Under the pieces are notes generated by a model. The model had not been told where the DNA came from. It ran no database searches and saw only the letters and a program-made list of their open reading frames with translations. Of a DNA stretch of 64,000 nt, positions 40,357 through 49,464 are shown piece by piece. A program made the position numbers and the translations under genes. Origin of the DNA: Nannobrachium achirus. Lineage: Eukaryota > Chordata > Actinopteri > Myctophiformes > Myctophidae. Position 1 is the first letter of the stretch. Every line of letters starts with the position of its first letter. The stretch lies in NCBI GenBank assembly GCA_963921795.1, contig OY997641.1:57626950-57690949 (forward strand), in the 5' to 3' direction.

Positions 40357-42970
40357 ATGAACAAAATAACCTTTGTGCTCCTTCTGCTATGGACCTCAGG
40401 TAAAGTATGACTCTGTTTTAAAGATCCTTGCGATGTGAAATACATTGCAACTACAATGCATGTGTATGTTTTCTTTTTACTTGCAAAGGGATCAAAAGCT
40501 CACCCAAGTCTATACTTGAACTAATGGATTCATTCATGAATTCATCTTTTGTTTTATGCCAATGGTTTGACAATCAGCAGTGGTTCTCTATGGAGACTTC
40601 CCTATGGAGACACAAAAGAGTCTCCTCAAATTATTGGCTTAGGAATGTGACAAAAATATCAATGAATACAAGTCTCCAAATCTTTTTGCATTTGTGAAGG
40701 TGGGTTAAATAGTAATAATAAAAATCACACATAATTTGTGTTTGAGGTTCATTCGTTGTAGTTCACAGTTCGGTCATAGACTGCAGGCTGGGATGAGCGT
40801 TACCATTAGAACGTTACCACTGGATGATTGTTACCATTAGACACGGTGGAAAGGATTCTTGCTCTTGACTCATAGTCATGTCAAATTTTATGTAAATAAT
40901 TTTGTAACGACATCAAATGTCATGTTACCGGAAAGTTGTATTGCCCAGGTTGAACTAGTATTCTGGTAATCAGGTAGTCTGGAGATTAAAGGACAACTTT
41001 AGTTTGTTACAACAAGGGTTCATATTTTAGATTGTAATTAAAGAATATAAAAGATGAGTTTTAAATTGATTTCATTTACTTCTTTCTATTGTTTTAGAGA
41101 TACTTATTTCAGTGGTTGGGGGAATGCGTACAAGTGGCTAAATATGTCATTTTATACAGAATAAGCTCATTCCCAAGATACAACGCAACCTTTCATGGTT
41201 GGATATGACTTATGGGGGCTAGAAGTGTTACTGTAAATAGCAATAAAGGAATTGCTGGCTTATTGTGTCTAAAACTTACATATTTAGCCACTTGTACGCA
41301 TGCCCCCATGCGTACGCATGCCCCACATTTTAGCACGGTAAACAGGATAAAACAATAGAACAAAGCAAATGAAAACATTTTAACACTCACTTTTTCTTTT
41401 ATCTAATTACAATCTAAAATATGAACCCTTGTTGTAAAAAAACAAAGTTGTCCTTTAACTGGTAATCTTTTCAACAGGCACAACTGTCGACCTGCATTCT
41501 GACAATGTGATTGCCCACAATGATACCACTGGCAGACGTGAGTATAGCAGCCAAAAACTACTCAACTGTTATTAACTTGAGACGCAAAAGAGAGATTAGA
41601 GGTTTACCCGGTAACCAAAGTAACAAGCTCACAACACGTTGCTTAGTGTCGCGCTGTGAGCTTGTAGATGGGCTGTTTTCACTACTTCTTAAACATTTGT
41701 TTTATAATTCAAGGAATTTCTTTCTTTTTTTAAATGAAAATCATAGCTTTTTTGGGGAATGTTTTTCTTAAACCTTTTGGAATAAAAATAATTAAAAACA
41801 TATATATGTAAGAAACCAAAAATTAAGGGACCCATAAAAATGTGCCCATGACCAGTGTTCCAGTCAAGTGGGAACCAATGCTTTAAGGTTTAATGTTCTG
41901 CAATGCTTTCTTGTTTGTTTTAATCTCTGTGTTGAACCATGCTGCAACATCCTCGCCACACTCGCAGCAGTTGGGCGCTGTGCACAAAAGCACAACGCAA
42001 GTCCTTCAGGCTGTGGTGTCCCAGCCATCCGTCCAGTCAACCCCTGCTATGGATTAGGTATCATCAAGGGTGGGACGGCTAAACCTCACTCCTGGCCCTG
42101 GCAGGTCGCCCTGGAGGTAGGCCTACATACCGGTACCATAATAGGCAGTGGCGTAACAACATTGTGATAGGCCCTGGTGCAGATATTTGTTGTGGGCCCC
42201 CCAACCCACCCCACCCACCCCTATATACACAAGCGCAAGTGACATTTGAAATGTTTATTTATGTCCACATAAGCAGAAGTACAAGAATGTACAAAGGACA
42301 TAAACAATATCATTGCAGTAAGCATTGGCGCCTAACTCTGTCCCCACTAGGGGGAGCACAAAGCTAGGAGACATTTGGCGCCGCATAGCGGCGCCGCGAA
42401 AAATTGTGTATTTCCGGTTATAAGGTCGGCCAAAATGGGTATTTTTGGGTATAAAGTCAACTAAAACGGGTTTCCTTTATTAAGTCAATTTCGGGTGTCT
42501 TTGGGGCTTCAGGGGAGGACCTGGATATGTTGCTTGGTGCGCACCTTTTTTTTAAATAGGCCTATAAACATGACCAGGGCTCTGACATGACCAAATAAAT
42601 AGAACACTAGGTCTACAATGCAAGCCTTTCAGTGCTGCACATTAAATAGACACGACCCATCCTGACTGATTGACACACAGCTGACAGGTCTCAAAGGATG
42701 ATTGGACAAATTATCATTCACTCGGCACTCCACCAGCTAGGGCCTAGCCTAGGCAGCTACTCAGCACCTAAACCCATTACCGTAATACTTGTTGCGGCCG
42801 CGCAGATGCATTCCACCGCCGAACGTCATTACCGTATTACCAAGTGTGGTCGCGCAGACAGATTTTTTTTTCTTTTTTTTCTCCTCTTCCTTCATGGGCC
42901 CCTGTGTGTGTGGGCCCTGGTGCGGCTGTACCAGCTGCACCTCCATATTTACGCCACTGATAATAGGCTA

Positions 42971-43021
<51 letters not shown>

Positions 43022-46000
43022 TATTATCCACACTGTCTTACTTTTATATTTGCCAATTATACAATGGACAGTGCATTCATATCCATGTATATTTTTGTTA
43101 ATATATTTAAAAAAAAAAAAGAACAATGGAAGTGTGCGTGCCTGCGTGAGTGTGTGCATGCGTGTGCTTGCATGAGCATGTGTACGTGCACACTTCCATG
43201 GGGTTGAAAATGTGGATGAAAGTTAAGGAACGGAAGCTATGTTGTACCATTTGGCTGAATTACTGAGACACGGTATACTAAGTTTCCAGTGTTTCTCAAA
43301 CTCAGTGGTTCTCAAAGTGGATTCTAGGGACTCTGTGGGTTTCTTTGGGGGGGGTCTTGACCCATGCAAGTCTGTAACTCTGACAGTGTACAAATGGAAC
43401 CAAATTAACCTGTTCATTTGGCGCGCCTCCGTCATCTCCACCGAAAGCAAGCGCTCCCCCCCCCTTGTTCCATTGTCAGAACCGGAACGCCATTTTGATT
43501 CACACCCCCCAAAGCAACCCACAGAGTCCCTAGAATCCACTTTGAGAACCACTGAGAGATAGATCCTGCTGTTGCTAACGAAACTTTATGTGAATTCAGA
43601 GTCACTGGGGCTCTTCGTTCTGTGGTGGATCACTGATCAACAAGGACTGGGTTGTGACTGGGGCCCACTGCGACGTCAGGTACAGTAGACAGGTCTCCGT
43701 CTGTACGGAATATTATATATTATCTACACAGTACAGTAGCATTTTTAAAACTGACTTTTAAGTGCAAGAAACACAGTAAATCTTAACATCTTTTCAGTAA
43801 ATCTCACCGTGTAATCCTGGGTCAGCACCACCTCAAAAACAACATCAGCATCCAGAATATTAGAATTGGAAAGGTAAGTGATCCGTTTTACATGGCTTAT
43901 AATGTGTATAAACAACATTATTTTGTCACATTTGTTATCAGGGTCCTCTCCATTTTCCCCCAGATCGGAACATTTAATCAACAAGAAAGCAACAAATTAA
44001 ACAATTATCTCTCTTAACAGCTAAGATAAATATGTAATTTCCCTGATAGGTCATCAATCACCCCAACTACAACCGCCAAACTCACGACTATGACATCACA
44101 CTGATCAAGCTTGCAAGCCCTGCCAAGATGAACAGGCATGTGTCCCCCGTGTGTGTTGCTGAGGCCTGTGACAACATCTGTGCTGGCACCAAGTGTGTGG
44201 CCACTGGCTGGGGCAGGACCCGCTACAACCGTGAGGGCATGACAAAACACACTCTTTTCCTCCATCAACCACTTCCAGCTAATAGGCCAGAGATTAGCTC
44301 CCGACAAACACTCAGACAGACACACACGCAGACACCCTCCTTTAGACGGCTTAGATGCAACTACTGTAGATCAGGCAGGGGCAAATGTTATGATTTGTTT
44401 TTTGGAGCAAAGTTATCTTTTCCCCCAGAAAAAGGCTTCTCCTGGCGGTAGATACATTTAAACTGCAATTGCTTCATGATTGCTGCCCAAAGTTAAGTAC
44501 GGGCAAATAAAATAGTTGACAGCTGACACAGACCTGGCGGCTGTGTGGTTTTAAATTTAAATTGAAAAAAAAAAAAAAAAAAACAGTAAACACAACATGA
44601 CACCACAATCAAACTGATCTGAATCAAAATATTTGACTGGGGCAATTATGTCATATGAATGACAACACACATCATGGCAGATCTACAGTAGATCAAGAAT
44701 AGTATTTATCCTATACCAGCCCCATTATTGTGGATGATATTCTCCATAATAATGTACTAATCAAGGATATAGCATTTACCAACTTTTGAAACCGCAGTTT
44801 CACCATCATCACTGCATATGTGGTTCCGGCTGGTGTTAAATTGGGACCCTGAGTGCAGTCACAGACTGCGTTCCAAGTAGCCTACATTGCATTCCGTAGG
44901 TTAATGATTAGGGATGGAGCCCTAAACAAGGGTAGCTCGATAACCCAATAACAGATTTATTGAGTACCCAGTGTCAATATGCTTTGGGATTATCAAGCTT
45001 GTTATCGCGCATAGCGGTTCATGATCTCACATTTAGACAATATAGACAAAAGGCATTCAAGACATTATTACAGTACTATCAATAATATAAAGCCATTTAA
45101 CACTTATTGCACACTAATGAATGATTTTTAATGATATTTGTTACTTTTGTCAATTGTTATCTTCATAGATGGTGGTCAGCAACAAATTCACAGTCGCAAC
45201 AACAGGCCAATAAAAAAGATAATACCAGTTCTGTTTAGAATTTATCGTCTCATATCTTTCCACAAAATATTAGAAAATGTTCAATAGTGGGCTTGATAAA
45301 AGCCCGGCTCAATAAGCAGGATCGATAAGGTGCTCATTATCAATAAAAATTAACAAGCTCCATCCCTATTAATGATTAAACCGTTAAAGGTTATGAATAC
45401 CATTCAAAAATGTTTTTACATTGGAATGTCAGGGGCAACAATCACTTTGGGGGTGAACTCCTGTAAGGTGGGATTTGGCCCGTGGGCCGGCAGTTGAATA
45501 GGCCTATCTAACCTCTTTCAGGGACATACCAAAAGAAAAATGTCATAATAGGTATCAGCTCAGAGGTCAAACTTAACCTTTGAATCGTGTCTCTTCTTCC
45601 AGCTCCTCAGAGTCCTAACAATCTCCATCAAGTGTGTCTGCCCACCTTCAGCCACACGACATGTCAGAGCAAGTACAATGGAGAAATTACCAGCAGGATG
45701 TTCTGTGCTGGAGCTGCTGGAGCTGACACCTGCCACGTGAGTAACACAATAAAAAAGCACCCCCTCTATATGTTTCTTGTTCTTTGTTTCCAGCTTGCAC
45801 TTGTAGATTTGCCCAATTAGAGGAGTGTAAGGCTAGGGCTCCACCAAAATGACGGCGTCGTGCCGGCGTCGGACGCCGTCAAAAAATGAACCGGGGCGAA
45901 TTTGAGCGTCCGACGCGGACGTTGACGTCGGCAGTGGAGCACCCTTCATTGATTAAAACGGGAGCGTTCCCTGCGTTGACGTTGACGCGACGCTCGACGC

Positions 46001-46294
46001 GCTCGGTGGAGCCGGGGGGTAATGTGTTTGTGGCCGCAGAGCGGACACTGACGCTGGCCGTGCACGCTGGGCTGGGGTGTGGGGTCATTCTGGTCAAGTG
46101 GTTAAAAGCATAACTGTTGGTTGTTTCAGGGTGACGGTGGTGGCCCCCTGGTGTATGAGATGAATGGAGTCTGGATCCTGTTTGGTATTACTTCCTGGGG
46201 TAAGCCAGTCTGCGACTCCTACTCCAGGCCTGGTGTTTACACCTCCATCCCCCACGTGCGCGCCTGGATGGACCGGACCATGGCTTATAACTAA
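40357..46294 (+). CDS. Chymotrypsin-fold secreted pseudoprotease (gene 1 of tandem pair)
   Basis: Eight exons with GT/AG junctions: 40357-40399, 41478-41537, 42010-42116, 43600-43679, 43798-43873, 44050-44230, 45603-45736, 46130-46294; 281 residues. Order: signal peptide (about 1-15), short pro-segment with an N-glycosylation site (NDT, 29-31), CGVPAI chymotrypsinogen-type N-terminus (C36), then the S1 domain beginning IIKGG at 52. His57 (GAHC, residue 93) and Asp102 (DYDIT, 137) are present. The catalytic Ser195 is Gly (GDGGGP, residue 230), and Cys201 is Tyr, breaking one disulfide. The S1-pocket residue 189 is Asp (224). The residue before IIKGG is Gly, so trypsin cannot activate it in the usual way. 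The intact frame and splice sites suggest an expressed but catalytically dead secreted protein. A recently decaying gene is the alternative. Confidence 0.85.
40990..41454. mobile_element. Palindromic TTAA element in intron 1 of gene 1
   Basis: 465-bp element. AGGACAACTTTAGTTTGTTA at the left is mirrored by AAACAAAGTTGTCCT at the right, and TTAA flanks both ends (40986-40989, 41455-41458). Internal arms GTACAAGTGGCTAAATATGT are mirrored too. TTAA duplication points to piggyBac or Kolobok. Confidence 0.85.
41621..41680. repeat. Dispersed hairpin repeat, copy 4 (intron 2 of gene 1)
   Basis: Degenerate copy: ACAAGCTCACAACACG pairs with CGCTGTGAGCTTGT. Together with about 40 bp on either side it is homologous to the reverse complement of 46720-46880, so the repeat unit is longer than the hairpin. 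Confidence 0.7.
42146..42959. mobile_element. hAT non-autonomous element in intron 3 of gene 1
   Basis: 814-bp element with CAGTGGCGTAAC and TTTACGCCACTG ends, flanked by a perfect 8-bp duplication ATAATAGG (42138-42145 and 42960-42967). It starts 30 bp after the end of exon 3. It contains GGCGCCGCATAGCGGCGCCG, a GC-rich hairpin at about 42376. No transposase; frames inside (42698-43207 and others) are not genes. Confidence 0.9.
42973..43019. repeat. (TC)n microsatellite
   Basis: About 23 TC units directly after the hAT element's target duplication. Confidence 0.95.
43303..43554. mobile_element. hAT-like MITE in intron 3 of gene 1
   Basis: CAGTGGTTCTCAAAGTGGAT at the left is mirrored exactly at the right (ATCCACTTTGAGAACCACTG), about 37 bp of terminal inverted repeat. 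The CAGTGGTTCTCAA terminus is typical of vertebrate hAT elements. The 8-bp flanks do not match. It is absent from the paralogous intron of gene 2. Frames at 43223-43562 are mirror artefacts of it. Confidence 0.8.
44564..44583. repeat. Poly-A run
   Basis: About 19 A residues in intron 6 of gene 1; no source element could be defined. Confidence 0.7.
44909..45368. mobile_element. hAT MITE in intron 6 of gene 1 with empty site in gene 2
   Basis: 460-bp element with TAGGGATGGAGC and GCTCCATCCCTA ends, flanked by a perfect 8-bp duplication TTAATGAT (44901-44908, 45369-45376). The matching position in gene 2 intron 6 (about 58220) is uninterrupted, so insertion followed the gene duplication. Confidence 0.9.
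45834..46019. mobile_element. GC-rich MITE-like insert in intron 7 of gene 1
   Basis: TAGGGCTCCACC at the left is mirrored by GGTGGAGCC at the right. The interior is rich in GACGTTGACG/CGTCGGACGC motifs and much more GC-rich than the surrounding intron. No clear target duplication. Frames at 45879-46113 are artefacts. Confidence 0.55.
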
Positions 46295-46330
46295 ACTGTA
46301 AACAGCTGTTAGTTTGGCATCAGCACAATG

Positions 46331-46423
46331 AATAAATACACCAAATGCCTGGGTGTGCGTGTCATTGATGTGCAACTTGTTTCCAGTGATACATGCTTAT
46401 TGCTTATTGCTTGAATGAATAAA
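46331..46423 (+). terminator. Polyadenylation signals of protease gene 1
   Basis: AATAAA at 46331-46336, 37 bp after the stop codon, and again at 46418-46423. The downstream segment TGATGTGCAACTTGTTT is shared with gene 2. Confidence 0.7.
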
Positions 46424-46789
46424 TCTTGGAATTGCAATTGTGTAGTTCATTAAAGACAGTCCAAAGTTCCTACAGATAAAGTGAAACAACAACAAGCTTG
46501 TGGCAAATACAACACAGAAGTGCGCTCAGTAGATCAGGATCACACATATCAAATATGGGGGCTAAGAGTGTTAAAGGCTATTAAAGATTTTAGGTAAAGG
46601 AGTAAGAGTGCATGGTAAAGGCTAAAGATCAGGGCAAGGATTTGGGGGTCCGTTTCAAACTAGGTTGGTTTGATTGGGAAACAATTCACTCATTCATCCG
46701 CAGACAAATTTTGTATTCATAAATAAAATAAAATAAATCTAAAAATATCATCCATCAATATACATAAATAAAACAGTTTAAGAAGTAGT
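46424..46789. other. Intergenic, unassigned
   Basis: No gene recognised; its right part belongs to the flank of the hairpin repeat that follows. Confidence 0.4.
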
Positions 46790-46849
46790 GAAAATATCAG
46801 ATCTACAAGCTCACAACACATGTTGTGAGCTTGTAGATCTGCTATTTTC
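46790..46849. repeat. Dispersed hairpin repeat, copy 5
   Basis: GATCTACAAGCTCACAACA is mirrored perfectly by TGTTGTGAGCTTGTAGATC with almost no loop, plus an imperfect GAAAATA/CTATTTTC extension. Confidence 0.85.
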
Positions 46850-47439
46850 CATACTTTGTGTCCAGGTAAATGTCTAATTTCCCTTTTGGGTCTCGAGCAA
46901 GCTCTGTATACAATATAATCCCCACACCCACTACTGTGTGTCCAGAAAAAGCTCAAACACCATGGTCCAGTTTGCTGCAGGGGCGTCAATTGGGTATGGC
47001 AGGGGTATGCAGCTGCCATACTCTGGGTCCAGGGGGGAAAATAAAAGTTATAAATAAATATAAATCCATGAATGTCTCTTTGTCGATCTGTGCTGGTTAT
47101 TATGTTGTTAAATAGTAAAGATAACTACAAATGCAAAATGTGACAAAATGCCACTTTAAAGTGATCCCTGACTAATACTACAAATATGCCTTAATATGAG
47201 TGTGTGTTGCTCTCGTACAGTGTGGACGCGTCGCTGCTTGCTCCCCCGCTTATATGCTCGCTTATGCTTACATTCTTCTGCTGATACTGATGTTTTATTT
47301 TTTCTTTGAGAAACTACAAATGGATCCTGGATACTTATAAGACCTCCGGGACTGTCTTTTTGCTGTACTGCAATATACTATTTTTTTTTCACTTGGTGAC
47401 TGGCTACGTGGCATCTAGCTGAAGCTAACTAGCATCAAC

Positions 47440-49458
47440 ATGGCCGGCCCTACCATCTCAACAGGGGATTATCAGAAACTGCTTCAGAAGATGGCAGTAC
47501 TTGAAACGGAAATATTTCAATTAAAACAAATCCGAAGACTGGATAAACCACTCGCCTGGAATTCCCTTGGCGAAAAGCCAAAGAAGATGAAAGAACGTAT
47601 AACGGGCAGGACTCCCTCCCAAAGCCCTCTTATCACCGATGATGACTGGCCGGCACTACCCCGGCACAGCGCTGCTTCGACACCCCTTCATAAATGGGCC
47701 ACTGCCAAGGGGGAAAAGACTGCTAAAAACACAAATGCAGTCAAATCTCCACAAACGCAGAGTGTGCAGCTGATTAACAGATTCACGCCACTGGCCGAGG
47801 ACCAAAGATGCCTCTCCGATGACAGGGGCAGCATTTCCCCGGGCTGGCTAACAGAACAGCTGCAAGAAGCCCCCCGAAGTCCCTCTGTTGACAGAGAGAA
47901 CGTCCCACCCAGCAGGGTAAGAAGCACCTCAGTGACTGATCCTGACGTTTTGATTGTGGGCGATGCCGCTTTAAAAGATGTCAAAAGCATAAGAAACAGG
48001 AAGGCAAAAGCTATTTGTTTTCCCAAAGACACAATCTCTGACATGACAGACAGAATTTTGGATCTTGTCAACGAACACCCAACGGTGAAAACGCTGATTC
48101 TACATACTGGCACATGTGACACAGAAGAAAACCAGTCGGAAATCTTAAGGGAGAGATTCAGGGCTCTATTCGACACACTGAGCTCCCTCAGCGACATAGA
48201 GATATGCATCAGCGGCCCCCTACCGCCTATGAGAGGCACAGATGAGAACTTCAGCAGACTGTTTTCTCTGAGCAAATGGCTTTTAGCTGCATGCACCAAC
48301 AAAAATGTGCATTTTATTGACAATTTCAGCTTTTTCTATGACAGAAGACACCTTTTCGCTGATGCGAAACAACTAAACAAAAAAGGGGTGAAACTATTCA
48401 CTCAAAATGTTTTCCATGCTCTAGCCTCGGCCAGAACACAAGAATCCAAAACAACAGATAGTGATGAGCAACCTTTATCTGCTACCCTTGAAGTCACAGC
48501 TGCCACTGCTGAAGCTGCAAAAGATGGTGTTTTGGCTACCGAAGTGCACCCCCCGGCCGAGGGGGGAACGGCCTTGGCGAACGGAGGAGATTTCAAAACA
48601 ACAACAGACACCGTTGTCCCTGCCAAAGCCCTCTCTGCCAAAGACGAGAATGTGGAAGACTCCACAGAAGAAGCAGATGACGTCAATGCAGAGATTGGGT
48701 TGATCAGGGAAATATTTGAAGAGGAGAGTAACAAAGAAACGGTCTCTGGTTTCCCTACCCCAGCCGTGGCTGGCCCGAACCATGAGCAGAGTGAACTGTC
48801 AACAGACAACAGAGAGTCGACAGAGGAAGAGGAGAGTAACGAAGAAACGTTCTATGGTTTCCCTGCCTCAGCCGTGGCTGGCCCGAACCATGAGAGTGAA
48901 CTGTCAACAGACAACGGAGAGTCGACAGAGGAAGAGGAAGGGGCTGGAGAGTCAACCGATGAGCAGTCGACAGAGGAAGAGGAAGGGGCTGGAGAGTCAA
49001 CCGTGGAAGAACAAGCCCCATCTTCCCAATCTTTCTCTTTCTCCCTATCGCCAATGCCCCTTCTAGATTTCACGAATGGGATGAATGAATTAATTAACAC
49101 AGGGATTAAAATGACTCCGGCCAGACGCCCGGCCAAACGCCCGGCTCCACAACCGCCACCGGCCAAATGCCCGGCTCCACAACCACCATCTTTGAAAACG
49201 GACGAAACTGACCCTGCCATGCCCCAGAAATCTGTGGCCTGGGTTCTTTCGCCCCCACCCATCCCTCCACGACCTAAACGAAAGAAGAACCTGGCCTCCC
49301 AGCTGGGACAATACATGGCTCCACGACCTCAACGAGCTGGGACAATACTGGGCCAAAACATGGCCTCCCAGCTGAACATGGCTCCACGACCTCAACGAGC
49401 TGGGACAATACTGGGCCAATACATGGCCTCCCAGCTGAACAATACATTCAGCCACTGA
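47440..49458 (+). CDS. LINE ORF1 protein with SGNH-esterase-like domain
   Basis: 672 residues, ATG in good context (ATCAACATGG). A short coiled-coil-prone N-terminus (about 10-35) precedes a basic, Pro/Ser-rich linker. An SGNH/GDSL-like fold follows at about 165-330: DVLIVGDA, LILHTGTCD, ISGPLPPM, FIDNFSFF and a final KKGVKLF block. This arrangement is known from ORF1 proteins of the CR1/L2 clade. The catalytic residues look lost: GDA for GDS, GTCD for GTND, and no Asp-x-x-His before KKGV. The C-terminal third is acidic and then proline-rich, built from in-frame tandem duplications (48720/48832, 48919/48967, 49126/49159, 49290/49350). Role by family: RNA binding and retrotransposition; the esterase role is unclear. 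Confidence 0.82.
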   Translation: MAGPTISTGDYQKLLQKMAVLETEIFQLKQIRRLDKPLAWNSLGEKPKKMKERITGRTPSQSPLITDDDWPALPRHSAASTPLHKWATAKGEKTAKNTNAVKSPQTQSVQLINRFTPLAEDQRCLSDDRGSISPGWLTEQLQEAPRSPSVDRENVPPSRVRSTSVTDPDVLIVGDAALKDVKSIRNRKAKAICFPKDTISDMTDRILDLVNEHPTVKTLILHTGTCDTEENQSEILRERFRALFDTLSSLSDIEICISGPLPPMRGTDENFSRLFSLSKWLLAACTNKNVHFIDNFSFFYDRRHLFADAKQLNKKGVKLFTQNVFHALASARTQESKTTDSDEQPLSATLEVTAATAEAAKDGVLATEVHPPAEGGTALANGGDFKTTTDTVVPAKALSAKDENVEDSTEEADDVNAEIGLIREIFEEESNKETVSGFPTPAVAGPNHEQSELSTDNRESTEEEESNEETFYGFPASAVAGPNHESELSTDNGESTEEEEGAGESTDEQSTEEEEGAGESTVEEQAPSSQSFSFSLSPMPLLDFTNGMNELINTGIKMTPARRPAKRPAPQPPPAKCPAPQPPSLKTDETDPAMPQKSVAWVLSPPPIPPRPKRKKNLASQLGQYMAPRPQRAGTILGQNMASQLNMAPRPQRAGTILGQYMASQLNNTFSH

Positions 49459-49464
49459 TATCAG

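Noticed and set aside
42698..43562. Several overlapping frames including Ser/Leu-rich ones
   Set aside because: They fall in hAT elements, a TC microsatellite and mirrored inverted repeats inside intron 3 of protease gene 1.
47688..49455. Long minus-strand and frame-shifted frames (up to 211 codons)
   Set aside because: Shadows of LINE ORF1, whose repeats keep several frames open.
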